Source: Anaerolineae bacterium (GTDB lineage Bacteria; Chloroflexota; Anaerolineae; 4572-78; J111). Taken from it: 64,000 nt of DNA. Of the stretch, positions 16,073 to 25,160 are shown piece after piece. Below the pieces are notes generated by a model. That model saw only the letters and a program-made list of their open reading frames with translations, ran no database searches and had not been told where the DNA came from. A program made the translations under genes and the position numbers. Where the stretch lies: contig JAHDWA010000001.1 in assembly GCA_023382535.1 (NCBI GenBank), forward strand, positions 248,001-312,000, given 5' to 3'. How positions within the stretch are numbered: the stretch's first letter is position 1; every line of letters starts with the position of its first letter.

Positions 16073-17683
16073 TCAGCCCCCGTACCGTTCCCAACTGGGT
16101 GGATGGTAGACTAGCATCACCAACCCCAAGGCGATGATCGTCGCTGCCAGCAGCATGGTCAGGGCCAGGCGGTTGGTCATGCGCTGGAGTTGTCGCGTAA
16201 ACTCACGCAGGCCCTCGTGGTTGACGTTGAACTCCAGTTCGCCGCGTTCCAATTGGCCGAGCAGGCGCGAGGCGCGCTGGGGCAACTCCAGGCCGAGCTC
16301 AGTGGCTTCCAGCGCGGCCTGTCCCAGGCGCAGGGCCAGGGCTTTGGGCGAGCGCCGCTTGAGCCAGAATTGCTGCAAGTAGGGCAGCGCAAATTCAAAG
16401 AGGCGGAAGTCCGGATCGAGGCGCGCGCCCAGGCTCTCACTCATGGCTACCAGTCTGAAGAGCATGACCAGTTCGCTGGGGAGCTGTAGCCGGTGACGGA
16501 GGGCCACGGCCATCACCTCATTCGTCACCTGCGCGGCGGCCAGTTCCTTGATGGGGCGTCCGGCGTAGCGGCCCAGGAAGTGATCGAGGTCTCGTTGTAG
16601 CACGGCCCGCTTGGCCCGCCCCCCGGCGACGCCCAGCATGTAAAACTCATCGGTCAGCCGCCTGGCGTCTTGCCGGGCTACGGCCAAGCCTATCCGCAAC
16701 AGGATCTCTTGCAGGCGGTCGTCGAGGCGGCCGACCATGCCAAAGTCAACCAGAGCGATGGAACCATCGGGCCGGACGAAGAAGTTGCCCGGATGAGGAT
16801 CGGCGTGGAAGAAGCCGAACTCGAAGACTTCGCGCAGCATCAGCTCGACCGCGTTCTCGGCCACCGTGTGCCGGTCAATCCCGGCCTCGTCCAGCGCCGA
16901 TACCTCGGCGATCTTGATCCCGCCCACGCGCTCGATGGTCAGGACGCGGCCGGTGGTGAAGTCCCAGTACATCCTGGGAATGTAGGCTCTGGGGTCGCCG
17001 GCGAAACTGCGGCGAAAACGGTCGGCATTTTGACCCTCGCGGCGGTAGTCCAGTTCGTTGCGCAGGGTGTAGGCGAATTCGTCCACCAGGGCGGAGAGGT
17101 TGTAGCCGCGTCCGAAAGCGGTATGGGCCTCGGTCCACTCGGCCATACCGGCCAGGATGGCCAGGTCCTGCTCGACCTGTTCGGCTACGCCAGGACGTTG
17201 GACTTTGACAATGACCGGCTGCCCGTGCTTTAGTTTGCCGGCGTGGGCTTGCCCGATCGAGGCTGAGGCGAGTGGCTGCGGGTCAAACTCGGCAAAGATG
17301 GTTTCCGGCGATTGGCCGAGTTCGTCACAGACGATCTGGCGAATCTGTTCGAATGGCACCAGGGGCGCAGCGTCTTGCAGTTTGGCCAGTTGGGCCACGT
17401 ACGCCGGCGGCACGAGGTCGGGCCGAGTGCTGAGCGCCTGCCCCAGTTTGATAAAGGTCGCGCCGAGTTCGCCGAGAGCCAGCCGCAAGTGCTCGGCCTG
17501 AGTATAGGGGGTTTCGCGCGCCGGATGGCCGAACCAACCCCGCTCAAAGGGAATGAGATCACCCAACCCTACTTGCCCCACGAGCCAGCCCAGGCCATGC
17601 CGGGCGAGAATCGCCGTGATTTCGCGCGAGCGGCGCAGCAGGCGGCCACGAGCGAACCACGGCACGGGTAAGAAACCGGACAT
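16073..17683 (-). CDS. ubiB: UbiB/ABC1-family atypical kinase, truncated by in-frame TGA
   Basis: 536 residues as read. The hallmark KxGQ motif (FIKLGQALSTRPDLVP), the Ala-rich loop (PLASASIGQAHAG), the lysine strand VIVKVQRPG, the catalytic segment FFHADPHPGN and the metal-binding VDFGMVG are all present, so the kinase-like core is intact. The family acts as ATPase/kinase-like factor in quinone and isoprenoid metabolism and membrane lipid transport. One membrane helix (about 510-528, LALTMLLAATIIALGLVML) remains; the second lies after the TGA. The start is six bases after the hsp20 stop. The neighbouring prenyl reductase fits a quinone or prenyl-lipid theme. Confidence 0.9.
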   Translation of the reverse strand: MSGFLPVPWFARGRLLRRSREITAILARHGLGWLVGQVGLGDLIPFERGWFGHPARETPYTQAEHLRLALGELGATFIKLGQALSTRPDLVPPAYVAQLAKLQDAAPLVPFEQIRQIVCDELGQSPETIFAEFDPQPLASASIGQAHAGKLKHGQPVIVKVQRPGVAEQVEQDLAILAGMAEWTEAHTAFGRGYNLSALVDEFAYTLRNELDYRREGQNADRFRRSFAGDPRAYIPRMYWDFTTGRVLTIERVGGIKIAEVSALDEAGIDRHTVAENAVELMLREVFEFGFFHADPHPGNFFVRPDGSIALVDFGMVGRLDDRLQEILLRIGLAVARQDARRLTDEFYMLGVAGGRAKRAVLQRDLDHFLGRYAGRPIKELAAAQVTNEVMAVALRHRLQLPSELVMLFRLVAMSESLGARLDPDFRLFEFALPYLQQFWLKRRSPKALALRLGQAALEATELGLELPQRASRLLGQLERGELEFNVNHEGLREFTRQLQRMTNRLALTMLLAATIIALGLVMLVYHPPSWERYGG

Positions 17684-17689
17684 GCGCGC

Positions 17690-18139
17690 CTATGCCGCCG
17701 TGACCTTGATCGTCTTGGGCCGGACGCTCTCGCTCTTGGGCAGGGTCAGGGTAAGCACCCCGTCGCGCAGGCTGGCCTGGGCGCGGTCAACCTCAACGGC
17801 AACCGGCAGGGTCAGCGTGCGGGTAAACGTCGCCGCCCGCCGTTCGCGGCGCAGATAGGTTGCGCCTTCAAACTCGGTCTCGGCCTCAACTTCGCCCTTG
17901 AGGGTGAGCGCGTTGCCGCTGAGCGTAAGGTCAAGCTGTTCGGCCTTGACGCCGGTCATAGTCGCGCGGACGACGATATCCGGGCCGGTGTCGAGCACGT
18001 CCACGGGAACGAACACGGAGGCCAGGATAGCGGGTAGCAGGTCACGTGGGCTGACCCAGCCTTCGTCCAACAACTGGCGCATCGCCTCGCGGAGCGCCGC
18101 GAGATCAGCCAAAGGATCGAAATGTCGTATGTCGTTCAT
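17690..18139 (-). CDS. hsp20: Small heat shock protein, Hsp20 family
   Basis: 149 residues from ATG 18139 (MNDIRHFDPL), with AAGGAG upstream; the frame to 18172 lacks a better site. The alpha-crystallin domain covers about residues 43-145: PVDVLDTGPDIVVRATMTGV, LKGEVEAE and the C-terminal RPKTIKV, with the I/V-x-I/V anchor seen as IKV. It acts as an ATP-independent holdase for unfolding proteins in the cytoplasm. It lies between geranylgeranyl reductase and UbiB in an apparent operon. Confidence 0.92.
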   Translation of the reverse strand: MNDIRHFDPLADLAALREAMRQLLDEGWVSPRDLLPAILASVFVPVDVLDTGPDIVVRATMTGVKAEQLDLTLSGNALTLKGEVEAETEFEGATYLRRERRAATFTRTLTLPVAVEVDRAQASLRDGVLTLTLPKSESVRPKTIKVTAA

Positions 18140-18172
18140 GGGATATCTCCTTCTAACCATCATGCTTCTCAA

Positions 18173-19363
18173 TCATCTAGCCCCATAGGCCGTAATTCGC
18201 ACCTGGTTTCGCCATTTCAGCCCCCCGAACAGGCCGGCCAACGCCGCCAGGCCCTCGGTGAGCAGGAAAACAGGCAGCGTGCCAAAAATCCGCAGGATGA
18301 CTTCCGGGTAGCCGGCGCGGCCGGCGAGCATGTCCATAAAGGCGTGGGTGGCGTAGGGGTTGTGCGCGCCGAGCAGGAAACAGGCGTGTGGAAAATTATA
18401 AAAGAGTTGGGCCAGGCCCAGGCCCAACGTGTGGCTGAAGCCTATCTCGCGCCAGATCAGCGCGGGATAGCGGTTGGGCTGGCCGGACAGGATGGCCTCA
18501 GTGGCCAGCCGCCCGCTTTTGATTGCCAGCCGGATGCCCTCGCCGGAGAAGGGATCGGCCAACCCGGCGGCGTCGCCAACCAGCAGCGTCCGGGCCGTGG
18601 CAATTGGCTCACGGCGGGTGTAGATGGGGATGGGGTGACCGTGCAGTGTGACGCCGGCCAGCGAAAGACCGTATCGGGCTGCTACCTGCGCCAGCGCAGC
18701 CTGGAGTTCACCGGGTTTCGGGTGGAGCGCGGCGATTCCCACCGACAGACCTTTGGCCTTGGGGAAAATCCAGGCGTAACCGTGGCGGACATCGCCAAAA
18801 ATGAACAGTAAGGCCTCGCCGAAACGGCGCAGGACTTCTGGCGAAGCCAGGACTTCCGCTTCGATGGCTGCCGCCAGGGTCTTGCCCCGGCGCAGACCCA
18901 GAGCGTGGGCGACAACCGAATTGGCCCCGTCGGCCCCGATGAGATAACGCCCTTGAAACGTGTCGCCCTCAGCCGTTTCAACGATCACCTGGTCTGCGGT
19001 TTCGGTGACTTTGCGGACGGCCGTACCTTGACGCACCTCGGCGCGAATGTGGGCCAGGATGTAAGCGTCGAACCGGTCGCGCATCACCGTGCGCACCGAT
19101 TGGTCGGGCAGGGGAATGGTGACGGTGCTTTGGCCGAAAGTGTAGGCAATGGCTTTTACCCGGGTTTCGATGACCTCTTCGAAGGGGAAGTGGAATATCT
19201 CTGCCAGCATGCGGGCCGAGAGGCCGCCACCACAAGCCTTGTAACGCGGCAGCTTTTCCTTCTCCAGCACCAGCACGCGCTGGCCGGCCTGGCCCAGGAA
19301 GTAAGCCGCAGTTGCCCCGCCGGGGCCGGCGCCGGCGATGATTATATCATAAATCTCAGGCAT
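18173..19363 (-). CDS. Geranylgeranyl reductase-family FAD-dependent oxidoreductase
   Basis: 396 residues. The FAD-binding motif GAGPGGATAAYFLGQAGQRV opens the protein, CGGGLS follows, and the second FAD motif RTLLVGDAAGLADPFSGEGI is typical of the geranylgeranyl reductase branch. Such enzymes saturate prenyl chains of menaquinone, chlorophyll or lipids. It is followed by hsp20 and the UbiB-like gene, and carotenoid cyclase genes lie 10 kb away, so a role in isoprenoid lipid or quinone modification is reasonable; the substrate is not known. Confidence 0.92.
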   Translation of the reverse strand: MPEIYDIIIAGAGPGGATAAYFLGQAGQRVLVLEKEKLPRYKACGGGLSARMLAEIFHFPFEEVIETRVKAIAYTFGQSTVTIPLPDQSVRTVMRDRFDAYILAHIRAEVRQGTAVRKVTETADQVIVETAEGDTFQGRYLIGADGANSVVAHALGLRRGKTLAAAIEAEVLASPEVLRRFGEALLFIFGDVRHGYAWIFPKAKGLSVGIAALHPKPGELQAALAQVAARYGLSLAGVTLHGHPIPIYTRREPIATARTLLVGDAAGLADPFSGEGIRLAIKSGRLATEAILSGQPNRYPALIWREIGFSHTLGLGLAQLFYNFPHACFLLGAHNPYATHAFMDMLAGRAGYPEVILRIFGTLPVFLLTEGLAALAGLFGGLKWRNQVRITAYGAR

Positions 19364-19386
19364 GTTGATAACCCTCTGGATCCGTG

Positions 19387-19686
19387 CTAATGGCAGCCAC
19401 CGGAATGGCCGGTGTGTTTGGCCTTTTGCTCGGCGTTGGCGTCTGCACCGCTCGGCGGGGTGTCTGAGTTGCTGTGACCGCCATGCGAGCCGTGCCCGCC
19501 GTGCATAAACAGGTGGCTGAAGAGCATCAAGCCGACGAAGCCGGCGATGAGCACTTTGTCCGTCGCCACGTTAAAAACAAAGATGGCGAGGAGCGCGGCG
19601 GCAACACCGGCCAGGGCAATCCACCCGGCCAGAGGGAGGCCGAACCGGCGAGCCGAAGTAACGTTGGAATTGGTTTGGTGTTCCAT
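19387..19686 (-). CDS. DUF2933-type small membrane protein with His-rich tail
   Basis: 99 residues. Two hydrophobic segments (about 17-39 and 45-60), then FMHGGHGSHGGHSNSD and a C-terminal HTGHSGGCH, which look metal-binding. AAAGGAG precedes the ATG. DUF2933 proteins are common next to heavy-metal resistance genes. It begins a minus-strand run with the reductase gene and is divergent from the Nramp gene across a 293-bp gap. Confidence 0.8.
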   Translation of the reverse strand: MEHQTNSNVTSARRFGLPLAGWIALAGVAAALLAIFVFNVATDKVLIAGFVGLMLFSHLFMHGGHGSHGGHSNSDTPPSGADANAEQKAKHTGHSGGCH

Positions 19687-19879
19687 GATAGTTTCTCCTT
19701 TGAAGTCTAAAATAACTTCTTAAGGATAAGTATATGCTAATTGAGGCCAAAATGTGAGCATGATTCGGCGGGGTTGGAGACAGGCTGTTTGGCGTGGTAA
19801 GGATACTGGCAGCCCATTCTCCCCGACTGCGTCGCAGCGAAGATGACATTTGTCACTATTTGATCGTGACACCTGTAAC

Positions 19880-19908
19880 TTGCCTCCGATCCTATTTATG
19901 ATTACACT
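19880..19908 (+). promoter_or_regulatory. Candidate promoter of the Nramp gene
   Basis: TTGCCT at 19880-19885 and TACACT at 19903-19908 with a 17-bp spacer. The predicted start (about 19915) falls inside the first TTTAG-N6-CTAAA box, which would suit repression. The remaining part of 19687-19979 shows no gene. Confidence 0.5.
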
Positions 19909-19910
19909 AC

Positions 19911-19948
19911 TTTAGTAAGGACTAAAAATTTATTTAGCTTGTACTAAA
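19911..19948 (+). promoter_or_regulatory. Two tandem metalloregulator boxes TTTAG-N6-CTAAA
   Basis: Box 1 is TTTAGTAAGGACTAAA (19911-19926) and box 2 is TTTAGCTTGTACTAAA (19933-19948). Both have five-base arms and a six-base spacer, with centres 22 bp apart, two turns of the helix. The layout resembles DtxR/MntR-family operators. The gene behind them is an Nramp transporter, the classic MntR target. No DtxR-family gene lies in the window. Confidence 0.7.
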
Positions 19949-19979
19949 CAAACTCCAGAGAAAATGAGGACAAAACGAG

Positions 19980-21293
19980 ATGCTCTCGGAAAATTCGCTC
20001 TTGGACGCCCAGGTTCGACCCGGCGATGTCAGGACCGTTCGCATGGCGACCGAGGTGCTGAACGGTCAGACCAAGAAGGGATTTTTTAGCCGGCTGCTGC
20101 CGTTTCTCGGTCCAGCCTTTATCGCTTCGGTGGCTTATATGGATCCCGGCAACTTCGCCACCAACATCCAGGGTGGCGCTCAATACGGCTATATGCTCGT
20201 CTGGGTCATCATTGCCAGCAATCTGATAGCTATGCTCATTCAGACCCTGTCGGCCAAGTTGGGGATAGCCACCGGCCGCAACCTGCCCGAAGTCTGCCGC
20301 GAGCAGTTTTCGCCACCTGTCGTGTGGGGGATGTGGCTCCTGGCCGAAGGGGTGGCGATGGCCACCGACCTGGCCGAGTTCCTGGGCGCGGCCCTCGGCT
20401 TTCAACTGTTGTTCCATATCCCATTGCTGTGGGGTGGCATTTTAACCGGTATCGTCACCTTCCTCATCCTGGGGTTAGAGCGACATGGCTTCCGGCCCTT
20501 GGAGGCGGTCATCGGCGCCCTGGTGGGGGTGATTGCCGCGTCTTACATCGTCGAAACGATCCTCGACCGGCCTGATTGGGGCGTCATCGCCTATCATACG
20601 GTTGTGCCCCGGTTCAGTGACACGGAAAGTGTGCTCCTGGCCTCGGGCATCCTGGGGGCTACGGTAATGCCGCACGTGATCTTTCTGCACTCGGCCTTGA
20701 CCCAGGGACGCATCGTCACCCGTGAGCCCCAGCAGTTGCGCCGGCTGTTTCACTTCGAGATCATTGACGTGGTCATTGCGATGGGTATCGCCGGCTTTAT
20801 CAACGCAGCGATGCTCATCATGGCCGCCTCGACCTTTTTCCGCGCCGGGCTGAGTGAGGTCGGGACGATTGAAGAAGCGTACCGTACCCTGACCCCCCTG
20901 TTGGGCGCGGCCTCAAGCTGGGTGTTTGCCACCTCCTTGTTGGCGTCAGGTCTGTCGTCCTCGGTGGTCGGCACGATGTCGGGTCAAGTCATTATGCAGG
21001 GCTTCCTGCGCCGTAAGATCCCGGTCTGGATCCGGCGCCTGGTGACGATGCTGCCCTCGTTGCTAGTCATTGCGATTGGTCTTGACCCCACCCGCACGTT
21101 GGTCATCAGCCAGGTCGTGCTCAGCTTCGGCATCCCCTTTGCCCTGATCCCCCTGGTGATGTTTACGCGGCGTCAGGACTTAATGGGTAGCCTGGTCAAT
21201 CACCGCTTGACAACGGTCATCGCCACGGGGGTCGCCGCCCTGATTGTCAGTCTGAATGTCTTCCTTCTGTACCAAACCTTTTTTGGAGCCTGA
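19980..21293 (+). CDS. mntH: Nramp-family divalent metal transporter
   Basis: 437 residues, one of two plus-strand genes. The metal-binding TM1 motif MDPGNFATNIQGG and the TM6 MPHVIFLHSALTQ motif are both intact, so Mn2+ or Fe2+ uptake with protons is expected. Eleven or so helices follow the family pattern. A 30-residue N-terminal extension with no clear signal precedes the first helix. ATG 19980 is nine bases after GAGGAC. Two DtxR/MntR-like boxes over the predicted start point to metal-dependent repression. Confidence 0.92.
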   Translation: MLSENSLLDAQVRPGDVRTVRMATEVLNGQTKKGFFSRLLPFLGPAFIASVAYMDPGNFATNIQGGAQYGYMLVWVIIASNLIAMLIQTLSAKLGIATGRNLPEVCREQFSPPVVWGMWLLAEGVAMATDLAEFLGAALGFQLLFHIPLLWGGILTGIVTFLILGLERHGFRPLEAVIGALVGVIAASYIVETILDRPDWGVIAYHTVVPRFSDTESVLLASGILGATVMPHVIFLHSALTQGRIVTREPQQLRRLFHFEIIDVVIAMGIAGFINAAMLIMAASTFFRAGLSEVGTIEEAYRTLTPLLGAASSWVFATSLLASGLSSSVVGTMSGQVIMQGFLRRKIPVWIRRLVTMLPSLLVIAIGLDPTRTLVISQVVLSFGIPFALIPLVMFTRRQDLMGSLVNHRLTTVIATGVAALIVSLNVFLLYQTFFGA

Positions 21294-21360
21294 CGGCCAT
21301 GTTCCAGAAAATCAGGCCGGTCGTACTTGTTCAAGCTGATTGAGCTTAAAAACCTTTGGC

Positions 21361-23400
21361 CTACCTTAAAAAGAAGTAGATGATCATGATTAACACGCCA
21401 ATAAAGGTGGCCAGGGCATAATGGCGCAGATAACCGCTTTGTAGACGGCTCACCCCCTGCCCCAACCGCCCGATTGACCTGGCCAAACCGTTCACCAGGA
21501 AGGTGTCAATAAGGAGCGTATCAACGCCGGCGGACATAGCCCTGGCCAGGTAAAGGCCGGGTCTCACGAAAATCAGGTCGTAAAATTCATCAACGTAGTA
21601 TTTATTGACCAGCAACTCAAACAGAGGGCGAGCCTGCCGAGCCAGGTTTTCCAACCAAGATGGGCGCACGACGTAAAAGAAGTAAGCCAGGACAATGCCC
21701 AAAACAGCGACAATCGTCGAGGCCGACAGCAGGCCAAGTTCTGTCCCCAGGGAGAGGTGAGGTTCGCCGCCTACGGCAATGACTGGCTCAGTAGCAGCAT
21801 AAATGGGTTCCAACCAGTTTTCCAGCGCATGGGGCACGTCCACCAGCCCCAGTTCACGCAGCAGTACCGACGGGAGGCCCAGCAGGCCGCCGAACAGGGC
21901 CAGGAGCGCCAGTACCACCAGGGCAAAAGTAATGGGGAGCCGGCTTTCGTGAGCGTGATCGTACAGTCGCCGATCCCGCGGTTGGCCGTGAAAAGCCAGA
22001 AAGATGGCCCGAAAGGTGTAGAAGGCGGTCAGTACGGCCGTGACAATGCCCACGACCCACAAAACCGGTGAGACGGCAAAAGCCCTGGCCAGGATCTCAT
22101 CTTTGGAGAAAAAGCCGGAGGTGAACGGAAAACCGGCCATGGCCAGGCCGCCGGCCCAGAAGGTCAGCCAGGTCAGCTTCATTTTGTCTTTCAGGCCGCC
22201 CATGCGCCGGAGGTCAATCACGTCATGCAGAGCGTGCATAACCGAACCTGCGCCTAAGAAGAGCAAGGCTTTGAAGAAAGCTTGCGTGGTCAGGTGGAAC
22301 ATGCCGGCGGTGTAAGCCCCCACCCCGACAGCCATGAACATATAACCAAGCTGACTGATGGTGGAGTAGGCCAGTACCCGTTTGAGATCAACCTGCACAA
22401 TGGCGATTGTCGCCGCAAAAAAGGCCGTGGCCGCGCCGATACCGGCGACAAACATCGAAACGCCGGGAGATAACGAGTAGAGGGCGTTGCTGCGCACCAC
22501 CATGTAAACACCGGCCGTGACCATCGTCGCCGCGTGGATGAGGGCCGAGACGGGGGTGGGGCCGGCCATGGCGTCGGGCAGCCAGACGTAAAGCGGAATC
22601 TGGGCGCTTTTGCCCATCGCGCCGATGAACAGCAGTAACGTAATCCACGGCATCACGTTCGGCATGCTTTCAGCAATACGGGGCGCCTGGGCAAAGACGC
22701 CATTTTCCCCCAGAAATTGTAACGTGCCGAACGTGCGCCAGATCAGGAAGACGCCCAGGGCAAAGCCCACGTCACCAATCCGGTTGACGATAAAGGCTTT
22801 TATGCCAGAGGCGGCCGGGGAAAGCAGCGGGGTTAACTTAACCGGCTCGTAACCCGGGCCAAGATCAATTGGAGCTTGCTCCTGCGCCGGCCGGTCAAAC
22901 CAGAAGCCGATGAGCAGGTACGAGCACAGGCCGACCAATTCCCAGCCGACGTACAGCAGCAAATAATTATCGCCCAAGACCAGTATCTGCATGGAGGCGA
23001 TGAAGAGATTGAGGAAGGTGAAGAAGCGGGCGTAGTCCCGATCCGCGTGAACGTGGCCGGCCTCGTCACGGTGCACCATATAATCGGTAGCGTAGACGTG
23101 AATTAGGAAACCAATGCCGGTGACGATCAGCGTCATCAGCACCGACAGCGGATCGACCAGCAAGCTGATGGGCACGGTCAGCGTGCCTATCGTCACCCAC
23201 GTCCAGAGCGGGACGATGACGGCTTGGCCATCCTGGTTCATCAATTCAACCATGGCGCCCGCCCCCACCAGCCAGGCCCCTAACACCACCAGTGGGCCGA
23301 CAACACTCACGACTCGGTATCCCAAGCGACGGCCCAACAGGCCGTTGAAGAGAACCCCCACCAGCGGTAAAGCGATCGTCAGCCAAATCAATTGAATCAT
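21361..23400 (-). CDS. nuoL: NADH-quinone oxidoreductase subunit L (second copy)
   Basis: 679 residues, many helices. Proton-pump core: YVGWELVGLCSYLLIGFWF, GKSAQIPLYVWLPDAMAGPT, then the conserved HAATMVTAGVYMV and KRVLAYSTISQLGYM. The C-terminal lateral helix and final helix are present (ends IGVLIMIIYFFLR). It is a paralogue of the 750-residue NuoL encoded 5.5 kb upstream in the same operon. It lies last in the cluster, after NuoH, and converges on the Nramp gene with only 67 bases between. Confidence 0.94.
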   Translation of the reverse strand: MIQLIWLTIALPLVGVLFNGLLGRRLGYRVVSVVGPLVVLGAWLVGAGAMVELMNQDGQAVIVPLWTWVTIGTLTVPISLLVDPLSVLMTLIVTGIGFLIHVYATDYMVHRDEAGHVHADRDYARFFTFLNLFIASMQILVLGDNYLLLYVGWELVGLCSYLLIGFWFDRPAQEQAPIDLGPGYEPVKLTPLLSPAASGIKAFIVNRIGDVGFALGVFLIWRTFGTLQFLGENGVFAQAPRIAESMPNVMPWITLLLFIGAMGKSAQIPLYVWLPDAMAGPTPVSALIHAATMVTAGVYMVVRSNALYSLSPGVSMFVAGIGAATAFFAATIAIVQVDLKRVLAYSTISQLGYMFMAVGVGAYTAGMFHLTTQAFFKALLFLGAGSVMHALHDVIDLRRMGGLKDKMKLTWLTFWAGGLAMAGFPFTSGFFSKDEILARAFAVSPVLWVVGIVTAVLTAFYTFRAIFLAFHGQPRDRRLYDHAHESRLPITFALVVLALLALFGGLLGLPSVLLRELGLVDVPHALENWLEPIYAATEPVIAVGGEPHLSLGTELGLLSASTIVAVLGIVLAYFFYVVRPSWLENLARQARPLFELLVNKYYVDEFYDLIFVRPGLYLARAMSAGVDTLLIDTFLVNGLARSIGRLGQGVSRLQSGYLRHYALATFIGVLIMIIYFFLR

Positions 23401-23528
23401 CTCGCCAACCCTCAGCTTTCAATGTAGGCGTCGGGGTTATAGGACAGGGGTTAGAAGTCAGGGAGGAAAAACTGCTGCCCCCGTCTTCGGTCCGGCTCCC
23501 CAAGCCCTGGCCGCCAACCCCCATTCGA

Positions 23529-24560
23529 TTAAAAGTTCAACACGGCGATCACCAGGGCCGTTACGATTAAATTGAACATCCCTAACGGTAACAGGAACTT
23601 CCAGCAAAACCTCATCATTTTGTCAAAACGGACTCGGGGGAGGCTGGCCCGGACCCACATGATGACAAAGATCAGTAAAGCGACTTTGAGGAAGAAATAA
23701 ACCACCCCTAGCAGCGGCACCTGGCCCACAAAAGGGCCTTGCCAGCCGCCCAAAAAGAGCGTGGCGGCAATACTACTGATCCCAATGATGTGTACGTACT
23801 CCGCGCCAAAAAAGAGACCAAATTTCATGCCTCCATACTCGGTCACAAAACCACCGATGAGTTCGTTTTCTGTTTCCGGCAAGTCAAAGGGCGAACGGCC
23901 GGCCTCGGCCAGCCCGCTGATGAGATAGATGAGGAAGGCTATTGGCTGCACAAAGATGAACCAGCCCAGGCCCCCGAAACCACCTTGTAACTTGACCACC
24001 TCATTCAGTTGCAGGGTACCCGCAGTCAGAATCACGCTGAGTAAGGCCACGCCCATAGGCAGCTCATAACTGAGCATCTGGGCGCCGGTCCGCAGCCCAC
24101 CCAACAGCGAAAATTTATTATTGCTCGACCACCCGCCCAGCATCACTCCATACGTGCCTAAACTACCGATGGCCAGGAGATAAAGCAGACCTACATTGAC
24201 GTCGGCGATCCAGGGGGTCAGGGTGATCTGTGCGCCAAAAATTTCAAAGGGCAGGGTGAAAGGCCGGCTGGCCACCGGGATGACCGCAAAGGTCAGCAGG
24301 GCCGGGACCAGGGCCAGGCTGGGAGCAATCAGGTAAACCAACCGATTCACGTGGCCGGGGATGACCTCTTCTTTAAAAAACAGCTTGAACATGTCGGCCA
24401 TCGGTTGCATCAGGCCAAATTTCCCGGCCCGATTGGGGCCGTAGCGCAGGGTAAAACGTGCCACCAATTTGCGCTCGACCAGAGTCAAAAAAGCAAAGGT
24501 CAGCATCAGCAGCGTGGCCACAGCACCGGCTTTGAGGATGGTCACAACAAGCGGTTCCAC
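23529..24560 (-). CDS. nuoH: NADH-quinone oxidoreductase subunit H
   Basis: 343 residues from GTG 24560, with AGGGTAA seven bases upstream. The loop RYGPNRAGKFGLMQPMADMF and FDLPETENELIGGFVTEYGG are NuoH signatures and include the acidic residues around the quinone cavity. NuoH links the peripheral arm to the membrane arm of complex I. Here it lies between a receiver-domain gene and a NuoL copy, not beside NuoG/NuoI, and the peripheral-arm subunits are not in the window. Confidence 0.95.
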   Translation of the reverse strand: MEPLVVTILKAGAVATLLMLTFAFLTLVERKLVARFTLRYGPNRAGKFGLMQPMADMFKLFFKEEVIPGHVNRLVYLIAPSLALVPALLTFAVIPVASRPFTLPFEIFGAQITLTPWIADVNVGLLYLLAIGSLGTYGVMLGGWSSNNKFSLLGGLRTGAQMLSYELPMGVALLSVILTAGTLQLNEVVKLQGGFGGLGWFIFVQPIAFLIYLISGLAEAGRSPFDLPETENELIGGFVTEYGGMKFGLFFGAEYVHIIGISSIAATLFLGGWQGPFVGQVPLLGVVYFFLKVALLIFVIMWVRASLPRVRFDKMMRFCWKFLLPLGMFNLIVTALVIAVLNF

Positions 24561-24650
24561 GGATAGTTACCCTTTTTTTACCTTTCTGTCGTTACAATAA
24601 CTTCCATCTTGCCCCGATCTCGGTAGCACATTGTTGAGGCATAAGTGGAG

Positions 24651-25160
24651 TTACATATATCGATAAGTTAGATAGTGTATATGTTGAATGATTTGTAGTA
24701 ACGCTGCCTCAGCACAGGTATCTCCTGCGTCTGGGCGGGTTCTGGCCAGGTAATAAACATTGCCCATTTTTAACCCCTTGGTGGCCTGCAAGGGGCAGCC
24801 ATGGGTTGTTAGCACAACCATAGGGATGGAGGCCAATTCGGGATCCGCTTTTAGTTTTTGGCAGACTTCAAGGTCATCCTCATCGGGTTCTTCAAGGTTG
24901 AGTACAATGAGGTCAAAATAGTGCTGGCGGGCTGTAGCCAGGCTGTCGGAACGGGTATCAGTCTGGCAAACCCGGCAGCCGTTATTTTCCAGCCGCTGCT
25001 TGAGTATAAGGGTCGGGCGGCAACTGTCCCCAACAATCAAAATTGAGGGTGGATACGTCGGGTATCCCCACCCCGTCTGATACCATTCTTTCAATGGACT
25101 CATTTCAGTTGAGCGCCTTGATAGGCTTATCGCTCCGCGTTTCAACAATATGACAGTCAT
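24651..25160 (-). CDS. Pseudo-receiver (CheY-like) protein inside the nuo cluster
   Basis: 169 residues. Its ATG overlaps the nuoM stop (TAATG), so it is translated with nuoM. A receiver fold can be followed: ILIVGDSCRPTLILKQRLEN, the third strand FDLIVLNLEEPDEDDLEVCQ, and IPMVVLTTHG. The residue in the phosphorylation position is Asn (VLNLEEP) instead of Asp and only one acidic residue remains in the first-strand pocket (VGDS), so it cannot be phosphorylated in the usual way. No output domain is present. Such domains often act as protein-binding modules; a partner in complex I is possible but unproven. Confidence 0.8.
   Translation of the reverse strand: MTVILLKRGAISLSRRSTEMSPLKEWYQTGWGYPTYPPSILIVGDSCRPTLILKQRLENNGCRVCQTDTRSDSLATARQHYFDLIVLNLEEPDEDDLEVCQKLKADPELASIPMVVLTTHGCPLQATKGLKMGNVYYLARTRPDAGDTCAEAALLQIIQHIHYLTYRYM

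Noticed and set aside
16073..16075. TGA recoded as tryptophan or selenocysteine
   Set aside because: Other genes here end at TGA, no recoding hairpin is evident, and a single TGG-to-TGA change explains it.
15885..16094. Minus-strand ORF of 69 aa
   Set aside because: The in-frame readthrough of the UbiB-like gene explains this stretch better, and no ribosome site precedes the ORF.
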